Of a stretch of 64,000 nt of DNA, positions 52,715 through 61,577 are shown one piece after another. Position 1 is the first letter of the stretch; each line of letters opens with the position of its first letter. A program made the position numbers and the translations under genes. This stretch comes from Nocardia sp. NBC_00508. Its GTDB lineage: Bacteria; Actinomycetota; Actinomycetes; Mycobacteriales; Mycobacteriaceae. The stretch lies in NCBI RefSeq assembly GCF_036346875.1, contig NZ_CP107852.1:3286001-3350000 (forward strand). Direction: 5' to 3'. The notes under the pieces were generated by a model, which was not told the DNA's origin, ran no database searches, and saw nothing but the letters and a program-made list of their open reading frames with translations.

Positions 52715-54985
52715 GTGAGCTCGTTCCGCAAACCGCCAGGGCGCACGCGCGGCGCCAAGAGGAACCCCCGGCGCGCGCTGTATTCCTCGTTCGGGGGCCG
52801 CGGCCAGCGGACGCGAGCGCTGAAGCCGAACGCGCGGAAGGGACGCGAGCGAAACGCGGCGCACCGGAAACAGGGACATCCCGCTCCACCTCCGGCGCCC
52901 GATCCCAATCGGCGGCCGCCCAGTCGGGCCGAACGCGTCCGTCGCCTGCTGCTCGCCCTGTTCATCCTGTTCGGCGTGGTGCCCGCGCTGCTGTCCGTCC
53001 TGGCCTACTGGAGCGCCGAGATACCGGACCCGACCGCGATGCAGGGCAACCGGATCGCCACCGTCCTCGCGTCCGACGGCCGCACCGTGATCGCGAAGGT
53101 CGTTCCGCCGGAGGGCAATCGGACACCGATCCCGTTATCGGAGGTGCCGCGGCCGGTGCGCGACGCGGTGCTTTCCGCGGAGGACCGCAACTTCTTCACC
53201 AATCCCGGCTACTCGACCTCCGGCTTTCTCCGCGCCGTCCGTGACAACCTGCTCGGGCGCGACAACGCGGGCGGTGGGTCCACGATCACCCAGCAGTATG
53301 TGAAGAACGCGTTCCTCGGCTCCGAGCGCACGGTCACGCGCAAGCTGCGCGAGCTGGTCATCGCGGCGAAGATGGCCCGGCAGTGGAGCAAGGACGATAT
53401 CCTCGCCGCCTATCTCAACACCATCTATTACGGCCGCGGGTCCTACGGGATCGCGGCGGCGGCCGGGGCATACTTCGACAAGCAGGTGAACCAGCTGACC
53501 CTTGCCGAAGGTGCCGTGCTGGCCGCGCTGATCAGGACGCCGTCGATCCTGGACCCGGAAACCCATCTCGCGGACCTGAAGGCGCGCTGGCGCTACGTGC
53601 TCGACGGCATGGTGGAGATGGGGGTGCTGGCGCCGGGTGATCGCGACGCGACGATGTTTCCGTCGATCATCCCGATCTCCGAGGTCCCCGACGACAACGT
53701 GACCCGCGGTCCGGAGGGTTTGATCCGCAACCAGGTGGTGCGGGAGCTGCGCGCCTCCGGCATCAGCGAACGCGAATTGAACACCGGCGCACTACAGATC
53801 ACCACCACCATCGACGCCAAGACACAGCAGGCGGTGCTCGGCGCGGTGCGTGATCGGCTCGGTGCCCAGCCACCGGAACTGCGCGCGGCGGTGGTGTCGA
53901 TCGATCCGCGCTCCGGCGCGGTGCGCGCCTACTTCGGTGGGCACGACGGCATCGGCTTCGACTTCGCTCAGGCGCCGTTGCAGACCGGGTCGGCGTTCAA
54001 GGTCTTCGCGGTGATCGCCGCACAGCAGCAGAGCATTCCGCTGTCGCGTGTACTGGACAGCTCTCCGGTGACCGACAACCGGACCCGGATCACCAACGTG
54101 GACGGCGAGTCGTGTGGCAAGTGCACCATGGCCGAGGCGTTGAAGCGCTCGCTGAACACCAGCTTCTACCGGTTGACCATGTCGATGTTCGACGGTCCTC
54201 AGGCCATCGCCGACGCGGCGCACGCGGCGGGCATCCCCGAAGAGATGCCCGGCGTCGCAGGCAAGACGCTGACCGAGGACGGCGGAAAGCCGCTCAACGG
54301 CATCGTTCTCGGCCAGTATCTGGTTCGGCCCATCGACATGGCCTCGGCCTACGCCACCATCGGGGCGGCGGGCGCCTACCACCAGCCGTACTTCGTGCAG
54401 CGGGTGGTGGCCGGTGACGGGCGGGTGCTGCTCGATCGCGGCGGCGATCCGGACCAGCGGGTCGGCAAGCAAATGCCGGCGGGGCAGCAGCGCGTCTCAC
54501 AGACGATCGCGCAGCGCACCGTCCAGGCGATGACTCCGATCGCGGCCTACTCCAATGGGCACGCGCTGCAGGACAACCGGCCTTCGGCCGCCAAAACCGG
54601 TACCACCCAACTCGGCGAGACCGACGCGAACAAGGACGCGTGGATGATCGGGTTCACTCCTTCGCTGTCCACGGCGGTATGGATCGGCACCGAGCGGTCG
54701 CAGCCGATTCGCACCGCCCGCGGCGCCGACATCTATGGCTCCGGCCTGCCCGCCGACATCTGGAAACAGGTCATGGACGACGCACTCGACGGCACCCCGG
54801 TCGAGCCATTCCCCGGTACCTCGGGACAGCCGAACCAGAGCAAGCCCCCCGGCGGCGCCTACGACATCCTGAATCCACCGCAGCAGTCGCCCGAGCGCGA
54901 ACCCGCCGTCGTCATCCCGCCAACCACACAGCCGCCCAGGGAGGTCGAGATTTTTCCGGGACTGAGCATTCCGGTTCCGGGATAG
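52715..54985 (+). CDS. Class A penicillin-binding protein (bifunctional)
   Basis: 756 residues. GTG 52715 is preferred, 7 nt after GGGAGGA (ATG 52709 is too close to it). A basic cytoplasmic leader of about 70 residues is followed by a membrane anchor (LLLALFILFGVVPALLSVLAYW), GT51 transglycosylase with catalytic Glu156 (SAEDRNFFTNPG) and GGGSTITQQYVKNAFLG, then transpeptidase with S426AFK, SLN (KRSLNTSFYR) and KTGT (AAKTGTTQLG). All motifs are intact, and the protein builds and cross-links peptidoglycan. It has no PASTA domain. Closely related to the ponA1-like gene 6 kb away; both end with the same EVEIFPGL/IEVFPGL plus PVPG signature. Confidence 0.93.
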   Translation: MSSFRKPPGRTRGAKRNPRRALYSSFGGRGQRTRALKPNARKGRERNAAHRKQGHPAPPPAPDPNRRPPSRAERVRRLLLALFILFGVVPALLSVLAYWSAEIPDPTAMQGNRIATVLASDGRTVIAKVVPPEGNRTPIPLSEVPRPVRDAVLSAEDRNFFTNPGYSTSGFLRAVRDNLLGRDNAGGGSTITQQYVKNAFLGSERTVTRKLRELVIAAKMARQWSKDDILAAYLNTIYYGRGSYGIAAAAGAYFDKQVNQLTLAEGAVLAALIRTPSILDPETHLADLKARWRYVLDGMVEMGVLAPGDRDATMFPSIIPISEVPDDNVTRGPEGLIRNQVVRELRASGISERELNTGALQITTTIDAKTQQAVLGAVRDRLGAQPPELRAAVVSIDPRSGAVRAYFGGHDGIGFDFAQAPLQTGSAFKVFAVIAAQQQSIPLSRVLDSSPVTDNRTRITNVDGESCGKCTMAEALKRSLNTSFYRLTMSMFDGPQAIADAAHAAGIPEEMPGVAGKTLTEDGGKPLNGIVLGQYLVRPIDMASAYATIGAAGAYHQPYFVQRVVAGDGRVLLDRGGDPDQRVGKQMPAGQQRVSQTIAQRTVQAMTPIAAYSNGHALQDNRPSAAKTGTTQLGETDANKDAWMIGFTPSLSTAVWIGTERSQPIRTARGADIYGSGLPADIWKQVMDDALDGTPVEPFPGTSGQPNQSKPPGGAYDILNPPQQSPEREPAVVIPPTTQPPREVEIFPGLSIPVPG

Positions 54986-55234
54986 CGATGATGCTGTGAC
55001 CTTCCGTGGCCCGGTGGAACGGATGACATGGCAGCATCGTTTGCCAGAGTGAGAGCGAACAGCGAGTGCGTCGGAACGGGCCGACGCCGGAACCGCGCAA
55101 ACGATGCGGAAGGATAAGCGCTCGAGCGACGACAGCGCGGCGAGCGGTGGGCCCGGAGGCGGTAGCCTGCGTCACCACGGAGGGCACCGGGAGCGACGCC
55201 AATTGGAGACAGACGAGACATAGGGGCTACGCCG

Positions 55235-55693
55235 GTGGATTTCAATGTCGTTGACCAACCCGAGACGCTGGTGGCGGGAACGGTGCTTCGCAGCCCCGCG
55301 CTCGCGGTCGAGGGACCGCGCCGCGCGAAAGTCGAAGAGGCGTGGAAACGCAACCTGGCTCGCAAGCTGCCCGGCCCGCCGACCACGGCATACGTCGACC
55401 ATGCGCCGGAGATCAATTCGTACCTGACCCATATCGTCGGCTACCGCTGTCACAGCCTGGCCGATCTGCTGCCCGGTGACGTGCTCGCCCGGGTGCCCGC
55501 CGGACGGTTCGCCCGGTTCATCGCCAGCGGCGACAACCTCGGCGACACCATTGTGAGCATTTGGCGCGCGGTGTGGGACGCGGAGGCCGCAGGGCGCCTC
55601 GTGCGCGCCTATACCGGCGACTGGGAGCACTATCCCGATGCCCGCACGGCGGAAGTCTTCGTGGCATTGGCGGACGATCAGGTCAACGAGTAG
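55235..55693 (+). CDS. Effector-binding (GyrI-like) domain protein, first of a tandem pair
   Basis: 152 residues, GTG start. DFNVVDQPETLVAGTVLRSP is the first strand of the SOUL/GyrI-like fold; LPGDVLARVPAGRFARFIASGDNLGDTIVSIWRAVW is the signature second half. These domains bind small molecules or inhibit gyrase; there is no DNA-binding domain. The paralog follows after 9 bp. Confidence 0.75.
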   Translation: MDFNVVDQPETLVAGTVLRSPALAVEGPRRAKVEEAWKRNLARKLPGPPTTAYVDHAPEINSYLTHIVGYRCHSLADLLPGDVLARVPAGRFARFIASGDNLGDTIVSIWRAVWDAEAAGRLVRAYTGDWEHYPDARTAEVFVALADDQVNE

Positions 55694-55702
55694 GAACAGA
55701 CA

Positions 55703-56128
55703 GTGGATTTCGAGATCGTCACATTGGAGCAGAGCATGGTCGCGGGCCTCACCGTGCCACTCGCCGGTCGCGAGGTGACCGCGCGCGACCTCGACCTGGT
55801 CAACTTCACCTGGGACCGGTATCTGGCGCGGGAGAAGAGCGTGCCAAGGGTGGCCGCCTACATCGGCCAGAACGACCATGCCGTCGCGGTGCTCGGCTAC
55901 GAACTCGCCGCGCTCGACAACTTGGACCCGGGCGACGTGCTCACCATCATCCCGCAGGGCCGCTACGCCAAGTTCGTCGTGGCAGACAAGCCCTACGACC
56001 TGCTACGCACCGCATGGGCCCAGGTCGCGAAGGCGGAGAACGCGGGAACCATCACCCGCTCCCACACCGCCGAGGTCGAGCGCTACACCGGCCCGGCCTC
56101 CGTGGAGGTCTACGTCTCGCTGGACTAG
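55703..56128 (+). CDS. Effector-binding (GyrI-like) domain protein, second of a tandem pair
   Basis: 141 residues, GTG start. FEIVTLEQSMVAGLTVPLAG parallels the start of the preceding protein, and DPGDVLTIIPQGRYAKFVVADKPYDLLRTAWAQV the second half, so the two arose by tandem duplication and have diverged. Ligand unknown. The gene is followed by a short tandem repeat and by palindromic repeat D. Confidence 0.75.
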   Translation: MDFEIVTLEQSMVAGLTVPLAGREVTARDLDLVNFTWDRYLAREKSVPRVAAYIGQNDHAVAVLGYELAALDNLDPGDVLTIIPQGRYAKFVVADKPYDLLRTAWAQVAKAENAGTITRSHTAEVERYTGPASVEVYVSLD

Positions 56129-56137
56129 CTGTGTCGA

Positions 56138-56212
56138 TTTGCAGCGCCTGCGGCGCTGCGTGTTCGCGGCTCTGTCTAATTTGCAGCGCCTGCGGCGCTG
56201 CGTGTTCGCGGC
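56138..56212. repeat. Tandem 33-bp repeat with hairpin core
   Basis: A unit of 33 bp occurs at 56138-56170 and 56180-56212 (period 42). Each contains GCAGCGC-CTGCG-GCGCTGC, a 7-bp stem. The second unit runs into the left arm of palindromic repeat D, so this may be a partial duplication of the repeat boundary. The stems may also terminate the upstream gene. Confidence 0.75.
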
Positions 56213-56328
56213 CCCCTTATGGCTCGCGTCCGAGCGACCGCCGCTGGCGACTTCGTCGCGGACGCGGCGGCCGCTCGGACGCGAGCCGGGCCACGAACGG
56301 GCAATGCTCGGTCTCGCTTCGCTCGAAA
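56204..56328 (+). repeat. Palindromic intergenic repeat, copy D
   Basis: Palindrome 56204-56298, exactly 95 bp as in copies A and B, with the tail to 56328. One arm base differs (CCACGAAC for CCGCGAAC). It lies between the tandem GyrI-like genes and the convergent ino1 gene. Confidence 0.85.
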
Positions 56329-56396
56329 CCGACCGAGCGCCGACGACTCACCTTTCCGGGTGACTCATGCGATCCGATGCACGGCCCGGCTGCACG

Positions 56397-57497
56397 TCAC
56401 TCCGCGCCGATGATGAATGCCTCGAGCTGGGTGCGTGCGATGTCGTCGGCGAGTTGCTTGGGCGGGGACTTCATCAGGTAGGCCGAGGCCGGGATGACCG
56501 GTCCGCCGATGCCGCGGTCCTTGGCGATCTTCGCCGCGCGCACCGCGTCGATGATGATGCCCGCCGAGTTCGGCGAGTCCCACACCTCGAGCTTGTACTC
56601 CAGGTTCAGCGGCACGTCGCCGAAGGCGCGGCCCTCCAGGCGAACGTAGGCCCACTTGCGGTCGTCGAGCCAGCCGACGTGGTCGGACGGGCCGATGTGC
56701 ACGTCGTTGGCGCCGAGCTCCTTCTTCAGGTTGCTGGTGACGGCCTGGGTCTTGGAGATCTTCTTGGACTCCAGGCGCTCGCGCTCGAGCATGTTCTTGA
56801 AGTCCATGTTGCCGCCGACGTTGAGCTGCATGGTGCGGTCGAGCTGCACACCGCGATCCTCGAACAGCTTGGCCATCACGCGGTGTGTGATGGTCGCGCC
56901 GACCTGGCTCTTGATGTCGTCACCGACGATCGGCACACCGGCTTTGGTGAACTTCTCCGCCCACACCGGGTCGGAGGCGATGAACACCGGCAGGGCGTTC
57001 ACGAACGCGACACCCGCGTCGATGGCGCACTGCGCGTAGAACTTGTCGGCTTCCTCCGAGCCCACCGGCAGGTAGGACACCAGCACGTCGACCTTGTTGT
57101 CCTTCAGCACGCGCACCACGTCGACCGGCTCGGCCTCGGACAACTCGATGGTCTCCGCGTAGTACTTGCCGATGCCGTCCAGGGTGGGGCCGCGCTGCAC
57201 GACGACGTCGCTCGGTGGCACGTCGGAGATCTTGATCGTGTTGTTCTCGCTGGCGAAGATCGCCTCGGCCAGATCGAAGCCGACCTTCTTCGCGTCCACG
57301 TCGAACGCGGCGACGAACTTGACGTCGCGGACGTGGTATTGCCCGAACTTCACGTGCATCAGCCCGGGAACGGTCGAGGACTCGTCCGCGTCCTTGTAGT
57401 ACTGCACGCCCTGGACCAGCGATGAGGCGCAGTTGCCCACACCTACGATGGCGACGCGAACTTCTGTGGCATTGTCAGCCTTTTTGACGTCACTCAT
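56397..57497 (-). CDS. ino1: myo-Inositol-1-phosphate synthase
   Basis: 366 residues, the size of actinobacterial Ino1. NAD-binding [22 protein letters not shown], then [54 protein letters not shown] and [37 protein letters not shown]. It makes inositol phosphate for phosphatidylinositol, mannosides and mycothiol. The gene overlaps the upstream padR gene by 8 nt, so the two are one operon, in the same order as Rv0047c-Rv0046c. Confidence 0.95.
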   Translation of the reverse strand: MSDVKKADNATEVRVAIVGVGNCASSLVQGVQYYKDADESSTVPGLMHVKFGQYHVRDVKFVAAFDVDAKKVGFDLAEAIFASENNTIKISDVPPSDVVVQRGPTLDGIGKYYAETIELSEAEPVDVVRVLKDNKVDVLVSYLPVGSEEADKFYAQCAIDAGVAFVNALPVFIASDPVWAEKFTKAGVPIVGDDIKSQVGATITHRVMAKLFEDRGVQLDRTMQLNVGGNMDFKNMLERERLESKKISKTQAVTSNLKKELGANDVHIGPSDHVGWLDDRKWAYVRLEGRAFGDVPLNLEYKLEVWDSPNSAGIIIDAVRAAKIAKDRGIGGPVIPASAYLMKSPPKQLADDIARTQLEAFIIGAE

Positions 57498-58047
57498 GGC
57501 CGATATTTCCCTCTTTCTGTGGTGCCGCCTTCGTCGATTGCTCCGCCGCAATCAACTCGTTGAGCCAGCGCACTTCGCGCTCGCTTGATTCGAGCCCGAG
57601 TTGATGGAGTTGCCGGGTATAGCGATCCAAGGACCCGCTGGCCCTCTTGATCGCCTCCCGGAGCCCCTCTCGGCGCTCCTCGACCTGACGCCGCCTGCCC
57701 TCCAGGATCCGCATCCGCGCCTCCGCGGGAGTGCGGCTGAAGAAGGCGAGGTGAACGCCGAAGCCGTCGTCGGTGTAGTTCTGCGGTCCGGTGTCGGCGA
57801 GCAGTTCGTTGAACCGCTCCCGCCCGGCCGGGGTCAGTTGGTAAACCCGTCGCGCACGGCGTGTCGTCGCGCCCGCGGGGATCTCCTCGGCGATCAATCC
57901 GTCCGCCTGCATGCGGCGCAGCGTCGGATAGAGCGATCCGTAGGAGAAGGCACGAAACGCCCCGAGCAGGCCGGTCAGCCGCTTGCGCAGCTCGTAACCG
58001 TGCATGGGCGATTCGAGGAGCAGCCCGAGAATTGCCAGTTCGAGCAC
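57490..58047 (-). CDS. PadR-family regulator of the ino1 operon
   Basis: 185 residues. GTG 58047 ([23 protein letters not shown]) is chosen because AGGGGG lies 8 nt upstream and the Rv0047c homolog starts there; the frame is open to 58101. Winged-helix PadR domain at the N-terminus, then a dimerising C-terminal coiled coil ([23 protein letters not shown]). It co-transcribes with ino1, and a palindrome at 58102-58118 is its likely target. Confidence 0.9.
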   Translation of the reverse strand: MLELAILGLLLESPMHGYELRKRLTGLLGAFRAFSYGSLYPTLRRMQADGLIAEEIPAGATTRRARRVYQLTPAGRERFNELLADTGPQNYTDDGFGVHLAFFSRTPAEARMRILEGRRRQVEERREGLREAIKRASGSLDRYTRQLHQLGLESSEREVRWLNELIAAEQSTKAAPQKEGNIGHE

Positions 58048-58101
58048 GGGCTTCACCCCCTGACTGTGGTCCAGACCTAACCGATGGATGCGACTTTCCA
58101 C

Positions 58102-58118
58102 TATATCGGAGCGATATA
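58102..58118. promoter_or_regulatory. PadR operator candidate
   Basis: TATATCG-GAG-CGATATA, a perfect 7-bp dyad, 54 bp upstream of the padR start; a half site GAGCGATAT recurs at 58134-58142. Its position between divergent padR-ino1 and the DUF5318 gene fits autoregulation. Confidence 0.6.
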
Positions 58119-58241
58119 ACTGTGCACAGTCTCGAGCGATATGTGGGTTGGAGTGGTAGTCGGCGTCCGCGCACGGATCGCCGACCGGCCAATCCGCCCA
58201 GCCCGGGGCGGCCCGATGGCAACACCGCTACTCTGGTTCTC

Positions 58242-58661
58242 GTGCGAATTCAGCGGCAAGTGGTCGACTACGCCCTCCGGCGCCGGTCGCTGCTGGCTGA
58301 CGTCTATGCGGGCCGTGTCGATGTCGCCGAGGTGTGTGATGCGAATCCTTATCTCTTGCGTGCGGCGAAGTTCCACGGCCGGGGGAGCGAGGTCACATGC
58401 CCCATCTGCCGGAAAGAACAGCTGACTCTCGTATCCTGGGTCTTCGGCGACGGCCTCGGACCCGTCGCCGGATCGGCTCGCACACCCGAGGAGCTCACGC
58501 GCCTCGCCGAGACCCGCGAGGAGTTCTCGGTTCATGTCGTCGAGGTATGCCGGACCTGCAGCTGGAATCATCTGGTGCAGTCGTATGTGCTCGGCTCCGC
58601 GCCGGCACCACCGCGCCGCCGCACCGGGACACGCGCGAACCGGCGCACCGCGGCCGAATGA
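58242..58661 (+). CDS. DUF5318 family protein (Rv0049-like)
   Basis: 139 residues, GTG start. RIQRQVVDYALRRRSLLADVYAGRVDVAEVCDANPYLLRAAKFHG, a CPIC/CRTC zinc ribbon (CPICRKEQLTLVSWVFGDGLG, then VEVCRTCSWNHLVQSYVLG). Very close to Rv0049. Function unknown. It precedes ponA1 by 109 bp, a conserved order. Confidence 0.88.
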   Translation: MRIQRQVVDYALRRRSLLADVYAGRVDVAEVCDANPYLLRAAKFHGRGSEVTCPICRKEQLTLVSWVFGDGLGPVAGSARTPEELTRLAETREEFSVHVVEVCRTCSWNHLVQSYVLGSAPAPPRRRTGTRANRRTAAE

Positions 58662-58770
58662 AATGCCTGGTCATCTGCCCGTCGGGTGACTCGCGGAGCC
58701 AATCTGCGTTCGCCGCGGTGAGCACCGCTGATAGCCACCCGGACCGCTACGAGTTATGGAGATCTTGTCA

Positions 58771-61566
58771 GTGAATTCGCCCTACGAGACTTCCCCCTAC
58801 GGCGATGAACCACAAGGCAGCCGTCCGCAACGCAGTTCACCTCCACCCAACCCGTACCAGAATCCCCGTCCCGGGCCCCCAGGAGGGGGCCCGGGCACGC
58901 CGGGCGCCCGGCCCGGCCCTGCGCCCGGTCCGCGGCCCGGCGCCCCGCTCCCGGGCGAGCCGCGCGGCCCGCAGCCGCCGCGCCGTCCCGGACCCCCGCC
59001 ACCGGGGCGCCCGGTCCAGCAGGGCCGTCCCCCCCAGCCGGGGCGCCCGCCGCAGCCGAATCGCGGCGTGCCCGATGGTGGCGCCCCCGGCCCCCAGGCA
59101 ACCCAAAAGATCCAGCGCCCCGGCTCGCCGACCGAGGCGGGGGCCGAGCGGAACCGGCGCGGTCCCGCCACCGGTCCCCGTCCGATCACCGGCCAGCGTC
59201 CGGCCGTCGATCGCGACGGCCGTCGCGTTCCCGGAGCCGGCCCCACCACCGGTGAGCGCAGGCAAACCGCAGGTGGCCCGCCATCCGGCCCGCCACCGCG
59301 CCGAGGCAGCGGTAGCGGCGACGGCTCCGACGGGCCGGGCAGGCGTCGGCCCGCACAGCAGAAGAAGTCGCCCTGGCGCATCGTCCGCCGGACCCTCTAC
59401 GTCCTCGTCGCGCTGGCCATCCTGGTGCCGAGCGGCATCTTCCTGGCCGCGTACACCACGGTGTCGGTGCCGCAGCCGGGCGACCTGAAGACCAACCAGG
59501 TCGCGACCATCTTCGCCGCCGACGGCAGCACGGTGGTCAGCAAAGTCGTTCCGCCGGAAGGCAACCGGAGCGACGTCACGATCGAGCAGATTCCGCCGCA
59601 CGTGCGCAACGCGGTGATGGCGGCCGAGGACCGGGACTTCTACACCAACCCCGGCTTCTCGATCTCCGGCTTCGCGCGAGCGGCCAGGGACAACGTCCTC
59701 GGCAAGGAAAGCGCGGGCGGTGGCTCGACGATCACCCAGCAGTACGTGAAGAACGCGCTGGTCGGTGACGAGCGCTCGCTGACCCGCAAGATGCGCGAGC
59801 TGGTCATCTCGGCCAAGATGGCGCGCCAGTGGAGCAAGGACGAGATCCTCGCCGCCTACCTGAACACCATCTACTTCGGTCGTGGCGCCTACGGCATCGA
59901 TGCCGCCGCCAAGGCTTATTTCGACAAGCCGGTACAGGAACTCACCGTCGCCGAGGGCGCGGTGCTCGCCGCCACCATCCAGCTGCCGTCCAGCCTGGAC
60001 CCGGAGAAGAATCCGGAGGGTGCGAAGACCCGCTGGGGTTACGTGCTCGACGGCATGGTCTCCAGCGGCAACCTGCCCGCGACGGAGCGGCAGGGCCTGC
60101 AGTACCCGCAGGTGGTCTCCCTGGCGTCCACCAGGGACAAGGAAGGGGACTCCGGGCCAGAGGGCTTGATCAAGACGCAGGTGCTCAGGGAGCTCGCCGC
60201 GGCGGGCATCAGCGAGCAGCAGCTGAACACTGCCGGTCTGCAGATCACCACCACGATCGACCCGAAGGCGCAGCAGGCGGCCATCGACGCGGTAACGAAG
60301 AACATGGACGGCGAGCCGGAGAACTTGCGCACCGCCGCCGTCTCGGTGGATCCGCGCACCGGCGCGGTGCGCGCCTACTACGGCGGCAACGACGGCCAGG
60401 GCTACGACTTCGCCAACGCGGGCTTGCAGACCGGTTCCTCGTTCAAGGTCATCGGCCTCGCGGCGAACCTGGAGCAGGGGGTCCCGCTGTCGCAGATGTA
60501 CGACAGCTCGCCGATCACCGTGAACGGCATCAAGATCACCAACGTGGAAGGCGAGCAGTGCGGCACGTGCACCATCGCCGAGGCGCTGAAGCGGTCGCTG
60601 AACACCAGCTTCTACCGTATGCAGCTGGACATGCAGAACGGCCCGCAGAAGATCGCCGCCATGGGCCACAAGCTCGGTATCCCGGACACCATCCCCGGCG
60701 TGGGCCAGACGCTCAGCGAGCCGGACGGCTCCGGCCCGAACAACGGCATCGTGCTCGGTCAGTACCAGGCTCGGCCGCTCGACATGGCTTCCGCCTATGC
60801 GACTTTGGCGGCCTCCGGCATTTACCACGCACCGCATTTCGTGTCGAAGGTGGTGACCGCCGACGGCCAGGTCCTGCTCGACCGCGGTGAGGTGGCCGGC
60901 GAGCAGCGCGTCTCGGCGGCGGTCGCCGACAACGTCACCGCCGCGATGAAGCCCATCGCGGGCTATTCGCGCAACCATGGCTTGGCCGGCGGTCGCGAAT
61001 CGGCGTCCAAGACCGGTACCGCACAGCTGGGCGACACAGGCGAGAACAAGGACGCCTGGATGGTCGGTTACACCCCGTCGTTGGCGACCGCGGTCTGGGT
61101 GGGCACCGAGCAGGGCGACCCGCTGCGCAACGCCAGTGGCGGCATGATCTACGGCTCCGGCCTGCCGTCGGATATCTGGAAGTCCACGATGGATGGCGCG
61201 CTGAAGGGCACCACGAACGAAGCCTTCCCGAAACCCGCCCCGATCAAGGGCCAGGCCGGTGTCCCCGAATGGTCGGCGCCCTACACCCCGCCGTCTGCCG
61301 TCGATTCGCCGCTGCTGCCGCCGGTCGTCGTCGCGCCGACGCAGATTGAGGTTTTCCCCGGCCTCGTCCTCCCGGTCCCCGGCGTCCAGCCCGCACCGCA
61401 GCAGCCGCGTTCACAGCAGCAGCGTGAGCAGGACTCGGGTCCGCTTCCCGGCCAGCCGGTCGCACCCACCGACGGTTCGTCCCCCACGGCCACCGGCGCA
61501 CCACGCGCAGGCAACAACGGGAACGGCAACGACGCGGGGACGACCGGAGCGCCCCGGGGCCGGTAG
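58771..61566 (+). CDS. ponA1: Class A penicillin-binding protein PonA1-like
   Basis: 931 residues. GTG 58771 sits 8 nt after GGAGA (ATG 58756 is possible). The cytoplasmic N-terminus of about 205 residues is extremely Pro/Gly/Arg-rich. It is followed by a membrane helix (TLYVLVALAILVPSGIFLAAY), GT51 with Glu286 (AAEDRDFYTNPG), and transpeptidase with S556SFK, SLN and KTGT (ASKTGTAQLG). The C-terminal tail is Pro/Gln/Gly-rich. The context (DUF5318 before, GT87 after) is that of M. tuberculosis Rv0049-Rv0051, so this is the PonA1 ortholog, which acts in polar growth. All catalytic motifs are intact. Confidence 0.94.
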   Translation: MNSPYETSPYGDEPQGSRPQRSSPPPNPYQNPRPGPPGGGPGTPGARPGPAPGPRPGAPLPGEPRGPQPPRRPGPPPPGRPVQQGRPPQPGRPPQPNRGVPDGGAPGPQATQKIQRPGSPTEAGAERNRRGPATGPRPITGQRPAVDRDGRRVPGAGPTTGERRQTAGGPPSGPPPRRGSGSGDGSDGPGRRRPAQQKKSPWRIVRRTLYVLVALAILVPSGIFLAAYTTVSVPQPGDLKTNQVATIFAADGSTVVSKVVPPEGNRSDVTIEQIPPHVRNAVMAAEDRDFYTNPGFSISGFARAARDNVLGKESAGGGSTITQQYVKNALVGDERSLTRKMRELVISAKMARQWSKDEILAAYLNTIYFGRGAYGIDAAAKAYFDKPVQELTVAEGAVLAATIQLPSSLDPEKNPEGAKTRWGYVLDGMVSSGNLPATERQGLQYPQVVSLASTRDKEGDSGPEGLIKTQVLRELAAAGISEQQLNTAGLQITTTIDPKAQQAAIDAVTKNMDGEPENLRTAAVSVDPRTGAVRAYYGGNDGQGYDFANAGLQTGSSFKVIGLAANLEQGVPLSQMYDSSPITVNGIKITNVEGEQCGTCTIAEALKRSLNTSFYRMQLDMQNGPQKIAAMGHKLGIPDTIPGVGQTLSEPDGSGPNNGIVLGQYQARPLDMASAYATLAASGIYHAPHFVSKVVTADGQVLLDRGEVAGEQRVSAAVADNVTAAMKPIAGYSRNHGLAGGRESASKTGTAQLGDTGENKDAWMVGYTPSLATAVWVGTEQGDPLRNASGGMIYGSGLPSDIWKSTMDGALKGTTNEAFPKPAPIKGQAGVPEWSAPYTPPSAVDSPLLPPVVVAPTQIEVFPGLVLPVPGVQPAPQQPRSQQQREQDSGPLPGQPVAPTDGSSPTATGAPRAGNNGNGNDAGTTGAPRGR

Positions 61567-61577
61567 CCTCGGGTTCC

